Shown in pieces: positions 57,212-64,000 of a stretch of DNA of 64,000 bases. How positions within the stretch are numbered: position 1 is the first letter of the stretch; every line of letters begins with the position of its first letter. Made by a program: the position numbers and the translations under genes. The stretch comes from Gluconobacter oxydans (GTDB lineage: Bacteria > Pseudomonadota > Alphaproteobacteria > Acetobacterales > Acetobacteraceae): NCBI RefSeq assembly GCF_006539685.1, contig NZ_BJNM01000002.1, forward strand, positions 62,001 to 126,000, given 5' to 3'. The notes beneath the pieces are model-generated. The model ran no database searches. It was not told the origin of the DNA and saw only the letters and a program-made list of their open reading frames with translations.

Positions 57212-57787
57212 ATGCTGCCGGACTGGCTTAAGCCGAAAGGGGCATCCACCCGTCTTGCGGTGGATGTCATCTTTCTGGAGACACGCTCTCCCCGTCCGTT
57301 TCCTGTTCTGCCGGAAGGATATTCCCTGTCCCGTGTGACGGGGGACGAGGCCGTGCCGCTTTATCGCGTCCTGTATGCGGGGGTGGGGCAGGACTACTGC
57401 TGGTGGATGCGCCGGTCGATGCCGGATGCGGAACTGGCGGGGATTCTTCATGATCCTGCCGTTCATTTCATGGTCCTGCGTGATGGCTCCGGTGAGCCGC
57501 TCGGGTTCTACGAACTGGATCTGAGGCAGGGCGGGGATGCCAATCTGGCCTATTTCGGCCTTCTGTCGCGGGGGATGGGGCGCGGTCTGGGGCGTGCGCT
57601 TCTGGATCATGCGGTGGCCCGGGCCTTCGGGGCCGGAAGCTGGCGTCTGCGGGTCAATACCTGCACGCTGGATCATCCCCATGCGCTGCCGAATTACCGG
57701 CGGGCAGGCTTTGAACTCCGGTACGTCGTGCCGGAAAGCTGGGATGTTCCCGACGAATATGTGCCGCAAAGGCTGAAGCGACTCTGA
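57212..57787 (+). CDS. GNAT family N-acetyltransferase
   Basis: 191 residues. C-terminal half has the GNAT core: GFYELDLRQGGDANLAYFGL, then RGMGRGLGRALLDHAVARAF near 125, the R/Q-x-x-G-x-G/A acetyl-CoA loop in variant form. CTLDHPHALPNYRRAGFEL is the last beta-alpha unit. The N-terminus is specific to this subfamily. Substrate unknown. It starts 23 bases after rpoD and may be expressed with it. Confidence 0.82.
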   Translation: MLPDWLKPKGASTRLAVDVIFLETRSPRPFPVLPEGYSLSRVTGDEAVPLYRVLYAGVGQDYCWWMRRSMPDAELAGILHDPAVHFMVLRDGSGEPLGFYELDLRQGGDANLAYFGLLSRGMGRGLGRALLDHAVARAFGAGSWRLRVNTCTLDHPHALPNYRRAGFELRYVVPESWDVPDEYVPQRLKRL

Positions 57788-57946
57788 GGCAGGACTTGCC
57801 TTGAGGCGCATGGTGTGATTAATGCCGCCTTTCCCTGCCGGGCGATGTGGCATCGCACCGGCTATACCCGTGCCCTGAAACATGGGCCCTGTTTCCGGCA
57901 TGGGCCGGAGCCAGTCGCGGGTTGACCTCATCCGAAGGGAGTATTC

Positions 57947-58429
57947 ATGCCATTGTATGAAAGCGTGCTCATTGCACGTAATGATGTGTCGCAGGCTCAG
58001 GTGGAAACCCTGGTCGAGACCATCGAAACCCTGCTCAAGGACAACGGCGGTTCCATCCAGAAGCGCGAGTTCTGGGGCCTGCGTTCGCTCGCATACCGCA
58101 TCAAGAAGAACCGCAAGGGCCATTACGTCCTGCTGGGCCTTGACTGCACCCCCGACACGCTGCGCGAGCTGGAGCGTCAGCTGGGCCTGAACGAAGACGT
58201 GCTGCGCGTTCTGACGCTGCGCGTTGACGAGATCGACGAGAACCCGTCTTCGGTTCTGGCTCGCAAGAGCGACGACCGTGGCGATCGCGGCAACTTCCGT
58301 GGCGGCTCCAAGCCGGCCGGTCGTTTCGAGAGCGGCCGTGGCGGTCCCCGTCGCAGCAGCGAAGACCGTGAGGAATATCGTGCACGTGGCGAGCAGGACG
58401 ATGCTCGTGAGACGGCCGGAGCGGAGTAA
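57947..58429 (+). CDS. rpsF: 30S ribosomal protein S6, Arg/Gly-rich tail
   Basis: 160 residues. The first 95 are normal bS6 ([39 protein letters not shown]). The last 55-60 residues form a basic and acidic tail rich in Arg, Gly, Asp and Ser ([20 protein letters not shown]), longer than in most bacteria and probably disordered. AAGGGAG is 6-9 bases before the ATG. First gene of rpsF-rpsR-rplI. A hairpin at 57894-57909 lies in its leader. Confidence 0.96.
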   Translation: MPLYESVLIARNDVSQAQVETLVETIETLLKDNGGSIQKREFWGLRSLAYRIKKNRKGHYVLLGLDCTPDTLRELERQLGLNEDVLRVLTLRVDEIDENPSSVLARKSDDRGDRGNFRGGSKPAGRFESGRGGPRRSSEDREEYRARGEQDDARETAGAE

Positions 58430-58434
58430 GAAAC

Positions 58435-58725
58435 ATGTCCGAGACCATCACTCCCGACGTCCACGAAGTGAACCCGGCTGCCCGTCGCACGGCAGTTGGC
58501 GCACGTCGTCCGTTCTACCGTCGTCGCAAGTCCTGCCCGTTCTCCGGCCCCAACGCGCCGAAGATCGACTACAAGGACGTGCGTCTGCTGAGCCGCTTCC
58601 TTTCGGAGCGCGGCAAGATCGTGCCGAGCCGCATCACGGCCGTTTCGGCCAAGAAGCAGCGTGAGCTGGCACAGGCGATCAAGCGCGCCCGTTTCCTCGC
58701 CCTGCTCCCCTACGTCGTGAACTGA
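58435..58725 (+). CDS. rpsR: 30S ribosomal protein S18
   Basis: 96 residues. bS18 core: [20 protein letters not shown], then [20 protein letters not shown] and [12 protein letters not shown]. The Cys-containing N-terminal zinc-type element keeps only one Cys. An extra 20-residue N-terminal extension is polar. Five bases after rpsF, translationally coupled; S6 and S18 bind together on the platform of the small subunit. Confidence 0.97.
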   Translation: MSETITPDVHEVNPAARRTAVGARRPFYRRRKSCPFSGPNAPKIDYKDVRLLSRFLSERGKIVPSRITAVSAKKQRELAQAIKRARFLALLPYVVN

Positions 58726-58735
58726 GGAGAGCATC

Positions 58736-59326
58736 ATGTCCCAGACCGCACTGATCCTGCTGCAGCGGGTCGAGCATCTCGGCCAGATGGGCGACCTGGT
58801 GCACGTGAAGCCGGGTTATGCCCGTAACTTCCTGCTGCCCCAGGCCAAGGCCATGCGCGCCACGGCTGCCAACAAGAAGCGTTTCGAGACCGAGCGCGCA
58901 CAGCTTGAGGCCCAGAACCTCAAGAAGCGTGAAGAGGCCGAGCGTCTTGCCGAGCGCATGCACGAGCTGTCCGTCGTCATCATCCGTCAGGCTGGTGACA
59001 GCGGAAGCCTGTACGGCTCCGTCAGCACCCGCGACATCGCGGCTGCCGCTACGGAAGCCGGTCTGACGATTTCGCGTCAGCAGGTTATCCTGGCACACCC
59101 GATCAAGCAGCTTGGCCTGACGGAAGCACGCATCGTGCTGCATCCGGAAGTGTCCATCCCGCTGACGGTCAACGTTGCCCGTTCCGCTGAAGAAGCAGAG
59201 CGTCAGGCTCGTGGCGAAGCCATCGGCGTGCAGGACGAGGATGAGAACATCCTTGGCGAACTGCAGGCTGAGAATGCCGCCGAAGAGGCTGCTGCCGAAG
59301 CTGCCGAGGCATCGGAAGAAGCCTGA
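58736..59326 (+). CDS. rplI: 50S ribosomal protein L9
   Basis: 196 residues. N-terminal domain [20 protein letters not shown], then [13 protein letters not shown], the long connecting helix, and the C-terminal domain ([15 protein letters not shown]). The last 45 residues add a Glu/Ala-rich acidic tail beyond the common L9 end. 10 bases after rpsR; GAGGAGAGC precedes the ATG. Closed by a strong terminator. Confidence 0.97.
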   Translation: MSQTALILLQRVEHLGQMGDLVHVKPGYARNFLLPQAKAMRATAANKKRFETERAQLEAQNLKKREEAERLAERMHELSVVIIRQAGDSGSLYGSVSTRDIAAAATEAGLTISRQQVILAHPIKQLGLTEARIVLHPEVSIPLTVNVARSAEEAERQARGEAIGVQDEDENILGELQAENAAEEAAAEAAEASEEA

Positions 59327-59351
59327 GGCTTTTACCGAGGACCTTGTCCTG

Positions 59352-59387
59352 AAAAACCCGGCCGGGATTATCCCCGGCCGGGTTTTT
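59352..59387 (+). terminator. Rho-independent terminator of the rpsF-rpsR-rplI operon
   Basis: A 15-bp stem: five A plus CCCGGCCGGG (59352-59366) pairing with CCCGGCCGGG plus five T (59373-59387), 6-base loop and a seven-T tail. Confidence 0.93.
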
Positions 59388-59464
59388 TTGTGTCTGTTCT
59401 TCCGGAGGAGTACAACTCCAGACCTGTTCGGGCTTTTTCCCGGTATTGGAAACAGGAGATCGGA

Positions 59465-60685
59465 ATGAAACGGATTCTGGATTTTGTCTTGAGGAAGTTC
59501 ATCCAGACAGGAAGCCTGAGGGTCACGTTCAGTGATGGGACTGTCCGCACCTATCGGGGCCGCAAGCCGGGACTGGAAGCCGGACTTCAACTGCTCAACA
59601 AACAGGCGGAGCGGGCCCTGATCATCAATTCCGGTCTGGCGTTCGGCGAGGAATACATGGCGGGCAGCATCGTGCCCGACGGCTGTACGCTCGAGACGCT
59701 GCTGACGGTTCTGATGGAGAACATCAACGGGCATGGGCATGTCTTCGAAGAGATCGAGGATCGTCTGCGCTATGTGACGCGGGCGTGGAAGACACTCAAT
59801 TCCCTCAAGAAATCCCGCAGCAATGTCGCCCATCACTATGATCTGAACGGCACGCTGTACGATCTGTTCCTGGACAAGGACCGGCAGTATTCCTGCGCTT
59901 ATTTCGCGCGCGAGGACATGACGCTGGAAGAGGCGCAGATCGCCAAGAAGCGGCATATTGCGTCCAAGCTCAATCTGGATCGTCCGGGGTTTGAGGTACT
60001 CGATATTGGCTGTGGATGGGGTGGCATGGCCCTGACGCTGGCGAAGGATTATGGCGCGAAGGTCCTTGGTATCACGCTGTCACGCGAGCAGCTCGAAGTG
60101 GCGCGGAAGCGGGCGAAGGAGGAGGGGCTTGAAGGCCAGGTGCGCTTCGAACTGATCGACTACCGCAACCTCCATCAGCAGTTCGACCGGATCGTCTCGG
60201 TGGGCATGTTCGAGCATGTGGGCCCGCCACAGTTCGAGGCATTTTTCAAGCAGCTGAAAGCCTGCCTCAAGCCTGATGGCGTGGCGCTGATTCATTCCAT
60301 CGGACGGATGGACGGGCCGGGGACGACCAATCCCTGGATCCAGAAATATATTTTCCCGGGTGGATACTCGCCTGCGCTGAGCGAGACGCTGGCAGCAATT
60401 GAGCGGTCTGGGCTGTGGATGACGGACTGCGAAGTGCTGCGCCTTCATTATGCACGCACGCTGGCGGAATGGCGCAAGCGTTTCGATGCCAATCGCGACA
60501 AGATCCGGGCGCTTTATGACGAGCGGTTTGTCCGGATGTTCGAGTTCTATCTTGTGGGGGCCGAGCTGGCGTTCCGCGTGCAGGGGCACATGAACTTCCA
60601 GCTTCAGCTGACCCGGTCGATTGATGCTGTGCCGTTCACGCGGGACTACATGTTCGAGCGTGAACGGGAAAGCGCGACGTCGTAA
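59465..60685 (+). CDS. cfa: Cyclopropane-fatty-acyl-phospholipid synthase
   Basis: 406 residues. Uses S-adenosylmethionine to turn cis-unsaturated membrane acyl chains into cyclopropane chains, an acid and ethanol tolerance trait. SAM motif I VLDIGCGWGGMALTLA is near residue 180; ITLSREQLEVARKRA and SVGMFEHVG follow; the C-terminal FMN-like region and RTLAEWRKRFDAN are typical. AGGAG lies 8 bases before the ATG at 59465. Convergent with rsmA, 6 bases apart. Confidence 0.93.
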   Translation: MKRILDFVLRKFIQTGSLRVTFSDGTVRTYRGRKPGLEAGLQLLNKQAERALIINSGLAFGEEYMAGSIVPDGCTLETLLTVLMENINGHGHVFEEIEDRLRYVTRAWKTLNSLKKSRSNVAHHYDLNGTLYDLFLDKDRQYSCAYFAREDMTLEEAQIAKKRHIASKLNLDRPGFEVLDIGCGWGGMALTLAKDYGAKVLGITLSREQLEVARKRAKEEGLEGQVRFELIDYRNLHQQFDRIVSVGMFEHVGPPQFEAFFKQLKACLKPDGVALIHSIGRMDGPGTTNPWIQKYIFPGGYSPALSETLAAIERSGLWMTDCEVLRLHYARTLAEWRKRFDANRDKIRALYDERFVRMFEFYLVGAELAFRVQGHMNFQLQLTRSIDAVPFTRDYMFERERESATS

Positions 60686-60691
60686 GAGGTC

Positions 60692-61510
60692 TCAGCGGCT
60701 GGCGAGATTCAGTTCCGCCAGCCGCGCGAATTCGGCGACTGACAGCGTTTCAGCCCGGCGGGTTGGTTCGATTTCGGCCTGTTCCAGCAGACGCTCGCCG
60801 CCGATGGATTTCAGCGAGGAGCGCAGCATCTTGCGGCGTTGGCCGAAGGCGGCCGCCGTGACCTGCTCCATGGCGCGGAACAGCTGCGGAGAAGGCTGTT
60901 CGGCATGGGGGATGATGACGGCCACTGCGGAATGGACCTTGGGTGGCGGTGAGAACGCGGCCGGCGGGATGCGCAGGGCAACCGAGCACGAGGCGCACCA
61001 TTGCGAGAGCACCGCAAGGCGTCCGTAAGCCGAGCTTCCCGGTGCCGCGCAGATGCGTTCCGCGACTTCAAGCTGGAACATCAGCGACAGCCGTTCCCAC
61101 TGCGATGCCTGACGCAGCCAGCCCACGAGCAGGGGGGTGGCGACGTTATAGGGCAGGTTCGCAATGATCTGGCGTGGGGCAGGAGCCAGAGTGGCCGCGT
61201 CCAGTTTCAGGGCGTCCTGACGGACGACGTGCAGGCGGTCCGGGTAGTAAGTGGCTAGTTCGTCCAGCAGGGGCCAGGCACGTTCGTCGATTTCCACGAC
61301 ATCGACGCGGCTGGCAGGGGTGTCCAGCAGGGCGCGCGTCAGGCCGCCAGGGCCGGGACCGATTTCGACGACGCTGCGTCCTGTCAGATCGCCGCCAAGG
61401 GCTGCGATCCGGGCGCAGATGCCCGGATCGAGAAGGAAGTGCTGGCCGAGAGATTTCTTCGCATCCAGACCATGGGCCTGGATGGTGTCACGCAGTGAGG
61501 GAAGGGACAC
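60692..61510 (-). CDS. rsmA: 16S rRNA (adenine(1518)-N6/adenine(1519)-N6)-dimethyltransferase
   Basis: 272 residues from the GTG at 61510, the family size. Methylates the two adjacent adenines of the 3' hairpin in 16S rRNA. KKSLGQHFLLDPGICARI near residue 18 and SAM motif VVEIGPGPGGLTRALL near 45, the catalytic NLPYNVATPLL near 118. An ATG at 61603 inside surA would add 31 residues with no homology. Starts one base after surA. Confidence 0.94.
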   Translation of the reverse strand: MSLPSLRDTIQAHGLDAKKSLGQHFLLDPGICARIAALGGDLTGRSVVEIGPGPGGLTRALLDTPASRVDVVEIDERAWPLLDELATYYPDRLHVVRQDALKLDAATLAPAPRQIIANLPYNVATPLLVGWLRQASQWERLSLMFQLEVAERICAAPGSSAYGRLAVLSQWCASCSVALRIPPAAFSPPPKVHSAVAVIIPHAEQPSPQLFRAMEQVTAAAFGQRRKMLRSSLKSIGGERLLEQAEIEPTRRAETLSVAEFARLAELNLASR

Positions 61511-61511
61511 G

Positions 61512-62885
61512 TCAGTTGAAGGCCGTCTTGGCGGCGGGACGCATTTCGATGATCGCGCGGCGCTGAAGGTCGCGCTGAAGCTGGCGGGAGGCCTGCTCGA
61601 CACGCTCGTTCATAAGCTGATCGGCGATTTCGCTCGGGCTCTGCTGGGCCAGGTTTTTCTGCTGGCGGTTGCAGACCATGAGCAGGGCAATACCGTCCAT
61701 CGAGACCAGCGGACGGCTGACCTTGTTGGGGGGTAGTGCTTCGAGAACTGCCTTCATCTGGGGCATCAGGCGCTCGAGGATCTGCGAGCCCGGATTGCTG
61801 GGACGCTTTTCCCCAAGGGATTTGTTGAGCGCTTCCATGGCGTCACAGCTATGGACCGTCTGCACGGCCGTCGTTGCCTTCTGCAGGGCGGCACGCTGCT
61901 GTTCGGTCGGGTTCTGCGGGTTCAGGGGCGCATCGAACGGGAAGAAGGCCTGTCGCAGGTCAAGCAGAGTGCCCATCTGCTTGCCGACCACGCGCTTTGA
62001 CTGAACGGTGGCGATCACGAAGCCGCCTGCAACCTGGATCGGGTTGGAAATGGCGCCGATCGGCATCTGGCGGACGATGTTGACGACCTGCGGATCGAGG
62101 TTGTCTTCCTGCACCCAGCCCATGGAACCGCCATCGAGGGCCGACTGGGCCTGCGAGAACTGGGCGGCCACGATCGGGAAGGGCGCGCCTTCGCGGAGCT
62201 GGGAAATGATCGTCTTGGTGAAGGCAAGTTCGTTTTCGTCATGACGCGGGTCGGCCACGGGGACGAAGATCTCGCTCATGAAATACTGGGGGCGACCCTG
62301 CTCGGCCTGAAGGGCCTGCTCGCGCTGGCTGATCTGGGTGGCGGTGACCCGGCCTTCTTCACCCAGCTTCTCACGCAGGACCTGCATCCAGCCGATCTGC
62401 ACGCGGATCTGGTCGATCAGCGTCGTCAGTGACACGCCATCCGAGGCCAGACGGTCCCGCAGGGCGTTCTTGGGCATGCCGTTGCGCTGTTCGATATTCG
62501 AGATGGCGCCGGCGATCTGGTCCGGCTCCACGTTGATGTGGAGCTTCAGGATTTCCTGCGTTTTCAGGCGCTCGTCGATCAGCTGGTGGATGATCTGGCC
62601 GCGCATGCGGTTCATGATTTCCGGGCTGATGGGCAGGCCGGTCGAGAGCACGAAGAGCTTTGCGCGGTTGTCCACGTCACGCTGCGTGAGGACCTGTCCG
62701 TTGATGACAGCCAGGATCTGGTCCTCGGGCGGCTTGGCCGGAGGAGCGTCCTGCTTGGTCGCCGCAGTTTTCGAAGCCGCTTTCGGGTCCGCCTTGTGAT
62801 GCGGGGCGGCCGTGGCGGGGAGGGCTGCCGAGAAGGCGAGAAGGGCAGCCAGGGCCGTAGAGGCGATGCAGTGGGTCTTGGACAT
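61512..62885 (-). CDS. surA: Periplasmic chaperone/prolyl isomerase
   Basis: 457 residues from the ATG at 62885; a TTG six bases earlier is possible. Signal peptide 1-27 (MSKTHCIASTALAALLAFSA), an Ala/Lys/Pro-rich spacer, the SurA N-terminal domain (ILAVINGQVLTQRDVDNRAK) and parvulin-like part (YFMSEIFVPVADPRHDENEL, GGSMGWVQEDNLDPQ), with a C-terminal helix. Helps fold outer-membrane proteins such as LptD, which is encoded next to it. Confidence 0.93.
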   Translation of the reverse strand: MSKTHCIASTALAALLAFSAALPATAAPHHKADPKAASKTAATKQDAPPAKPPEDQILAVINGQVLTQRDVDNRAKLFVLSTGLPISPEIMNRMRGQIIHQLIDERLKTQEILKLHINVEPDQIAGAISNIEQRNGMPKNALRDRLASDGVSLTTLIDQIRVQIGWMQVLREKLGEEGRVTATQISQREQALQAEQGRPQYFMSEIFVPVADPRHDENELAFTKTIISQLREGAPFPIVAAQFSQAQSALDGGSMGWVQEDNLDPQVVNIVRQMPIGAISNPIQVAGGFVIATVQSKRVVGKQMGTLLDLRQAFFPFDAPLNPQNPTEQQRAALQKATTAVQTVHSCDAMEALNKSLGEKRPSNPGSQILERLMPQMKAVLEALPPNKVSRPLVSMDGIALLMVCNRQQKNLAQQSPSEIADQLMNERVEQASRQLQRDLQRRAIIEMRPAAKTAFN

Positions 62886-62887
62886 GC

Positions 62888-64000
62888 TCAACCGTTGATT
62901 CCGAAGGTGCCGATCGTCTTGAACGTGAAGTTGAACAGGACGGTCTCGTTACGCTGTTCGCCGCCGATACGGGTGTATTGCTTGATATACATGATATCCA
63001 GCCCGAAACAGTCATTGGAATAGCCGATCGTGCCACCGTTTGCGACGAACTGTTTCCTGGACAGGCTGCGACGGAAGAAGCCGGACGCATGGTAATTGCG
63101 CCAGTGGGCTGAAAATCCGCCTGTCACTTCGCTGGTCTTGACCAGATACGGCGCGTTGGGGCCGGATTCGCGGAAGTTCGTCGCATAGTAATAATACGGT
63201 GTCACGGGCGCGTAGATGTAGCCACCGGTCAGGCGGAACATGGGGACGCCGGTGCTGATGAGGCCTTCGCCGTAATCGAACTGATGGGTCCACGGGTTGA
63301 AGCGGCCGCGCGCCGTGACATCCACATACTGGTTCGGGCTGACGCGCAGACGGCCCACCGGGTCCGACAGGTGATGGTCGAGGCCGGAATAGGGCAGGCG
63401 GTTGTGGTCGATATGTTCCTGGAAGCTTTCGCCGACGAGCATGTCGATGGCGTGGCCGTTCCAGGACCAGTTCTGATGGATGCCTACATTCGCACGAAGG
63501 CCGCCATCGAGACGGTCCGTGCCGAGATAGCGGTTGAGGGAAAACAGCGTGGTGTCAGTGAACTCGTAGGACAGGCTGTCTTCGTTGGGGATGTTGCGGT
63601 TCTGCGAGTTACCGGTGTTGGGAGCAGCAATGATCTGGGCGATCGGCTCCAGGATCTGCGAGCCATGTCCTTTGGCGAAGCTGCGCAGGAACGGCCAGTT
63701 CATCTTCAGGGCGATGGTGGGCTGGACCTGCCCGACGAGATGGTTGCCGCCGGCGTTCGTGTAGTAGGTCGGCTGCTGGTAGGCCTGGGTGGCGTGATAG
63801 ACCATGGAATCAAGCCGGGCCGTCAGCAGGAACTGCTGGCCAAGCTTGTTGTGGAACGGGCGGTCCCACTGGATGGCCGCTTCGCCGCGCTGATCGTTGA
63901 TGCCGTTCTTGCGGTACAGGTTGAAGTCCGTTGTCTGGACGCTGAGACGGCCGCCGAACATGTCGGGCTGTCCCTGGAAGGCATAGGTCAGCCGCGGAAG
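62888..64000 (-). CDS. lptD: LPS-assembly protein LptD, C-terminal part
   Basis: The open frame continues to the right edge, so the N-terminus is missing; 370 residues are present. It is the beta-barrel end of LptD, which inserts lipopolysaccharide in the outer leaflet: many aromatic and Gly-rich strands (YIYAPVTPYYYYATNF, QFDYGEGLISTGVPMFRLTG) and a NDCFGLDIMYIKQYTRIGGE segment near the end, matching the CxL-type C-terminal pattern. Three bases upstream of surA. Confidence 0.92.
   Translation of the reverse strand, partial: LPRLTYAFQGQPDMFGGRLSVQTTDFNLYRKNGINDQRGEAAIQWDRPFHNKLGQQFLLTARLDSMVYHATQAYQQPTYYTNAGGNHLVGQVQPTIALKMNWPFLRSFAKGHGSQILEPIAQIIAAPNTGNSQNRNIPNEDSLSYEFTDTTLFSLNRYLGTDRLDGGLRANVGIHQNWSWNGHAIDMLVGESFQEHIDHNRLPYSGLDHHLSDPVGRLRVSPNQYVDVTARGRFNPWTHQFDYGEGLISTGVPMFRLTGGYIYAPVTPYYYYATNFRESGPNAPYLVKTSEVTGGFSAHWRNYHASGFFRRSLSRKQFVANGGTIGYSNDCFGLDIMYIKQYTRIGGEQRNETVLFNFTFKTIGTFGING

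Overview
The window is contiguous, gene-dense, high-GC chromosome from an alphaproteobacterium, most likely an acetic acid bacterium close to Gluconobacter (family Acetobacteraceae). This rests on the alphaproteobacterial gene order (rpoA-rplQ; greA-carB-carA; dnaG-rpoD; rpsF-rpsR-rplI; lptD-surA-rsmA), a CcrM-type GANTC methylase, and a three-piece pntA1-pntA2-pntB transhydrogenase followed by two zinc alcohol dehydrogenases, an arrangement I remember from Gluconobacter oxydans. The species is an inference; no rRNA or tRNA gene is visible. I saw no prophage, transposase, CRISPR array or plasmid signature.

Layout. 1-2.9 kb: end of rpoA, rplQ, an MFS polyol-type permease and two small membrane proteins. 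2.9-12.4 kb: a tripartite RND efflux operon on the minus strand (muxA-muxB-muxC-opmB type). 12.6-16.2 kb: a CsbD-like membrane protein, a GYF_2 protein, rnhB-ccrM and an ankyrin-repeat protein. 16.3-23 kb: a minus-strand operon moxR-DUF58-BatA/DUF4159-VWA. 23-26.7 kb: DUF1285, cca and an MsbA-like exporter. 26.6-32.7 kb: a minus-strand run gpmI-envC-ctpA-polysaccharide deacetylase-like-rppH for glycolysis, envelope maintenance and mRNA decay. 32.8-37 kb: csbD, msrB-upp, DUF1330, greA-ilvA and a membrane protein. 37.1-42.5 kb: carAB, divergent from yqeY.

42.5-53.2 kb holds regulators and redox genes (AraC, beta-hydroxyacid dehydrogenase, NTF2-like, CDF transporter, HWE kinase, pntA1-pntA2-pntB-adh-adh). 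It separates yqeY from dnaG-rpoD, which are neighbours in many alphaproteobacteria. 53.2-64 kb: dnaG, rpoD, a GNAT, rpsF-rpsR-rplI, cfa, then minus-strand lptD (cut by the window edge)-surA-rsmA.

The most interesting signals are regulatory. (1) carA is in frame with an upstream helix-turn-helix module of about 73 residues, and two 42-bp direct repeats carrying a palindromic core lie just upstream. (2) Two 18-bp palindromes of TetR-operator type lie between the pnt operon and dnaG, beside a TATAAT element facing pntA. (3) Four GANTC sites, the expected target of CcrM, cluster in front of rnhB-ccrM. (4) A terminator-like hairpin carries the Shine-Dalgarno sequence of the gene behind it. No wholly new multi-gene system is evident; the HTH-CarA arrangement is the best candidate for something poorly described.
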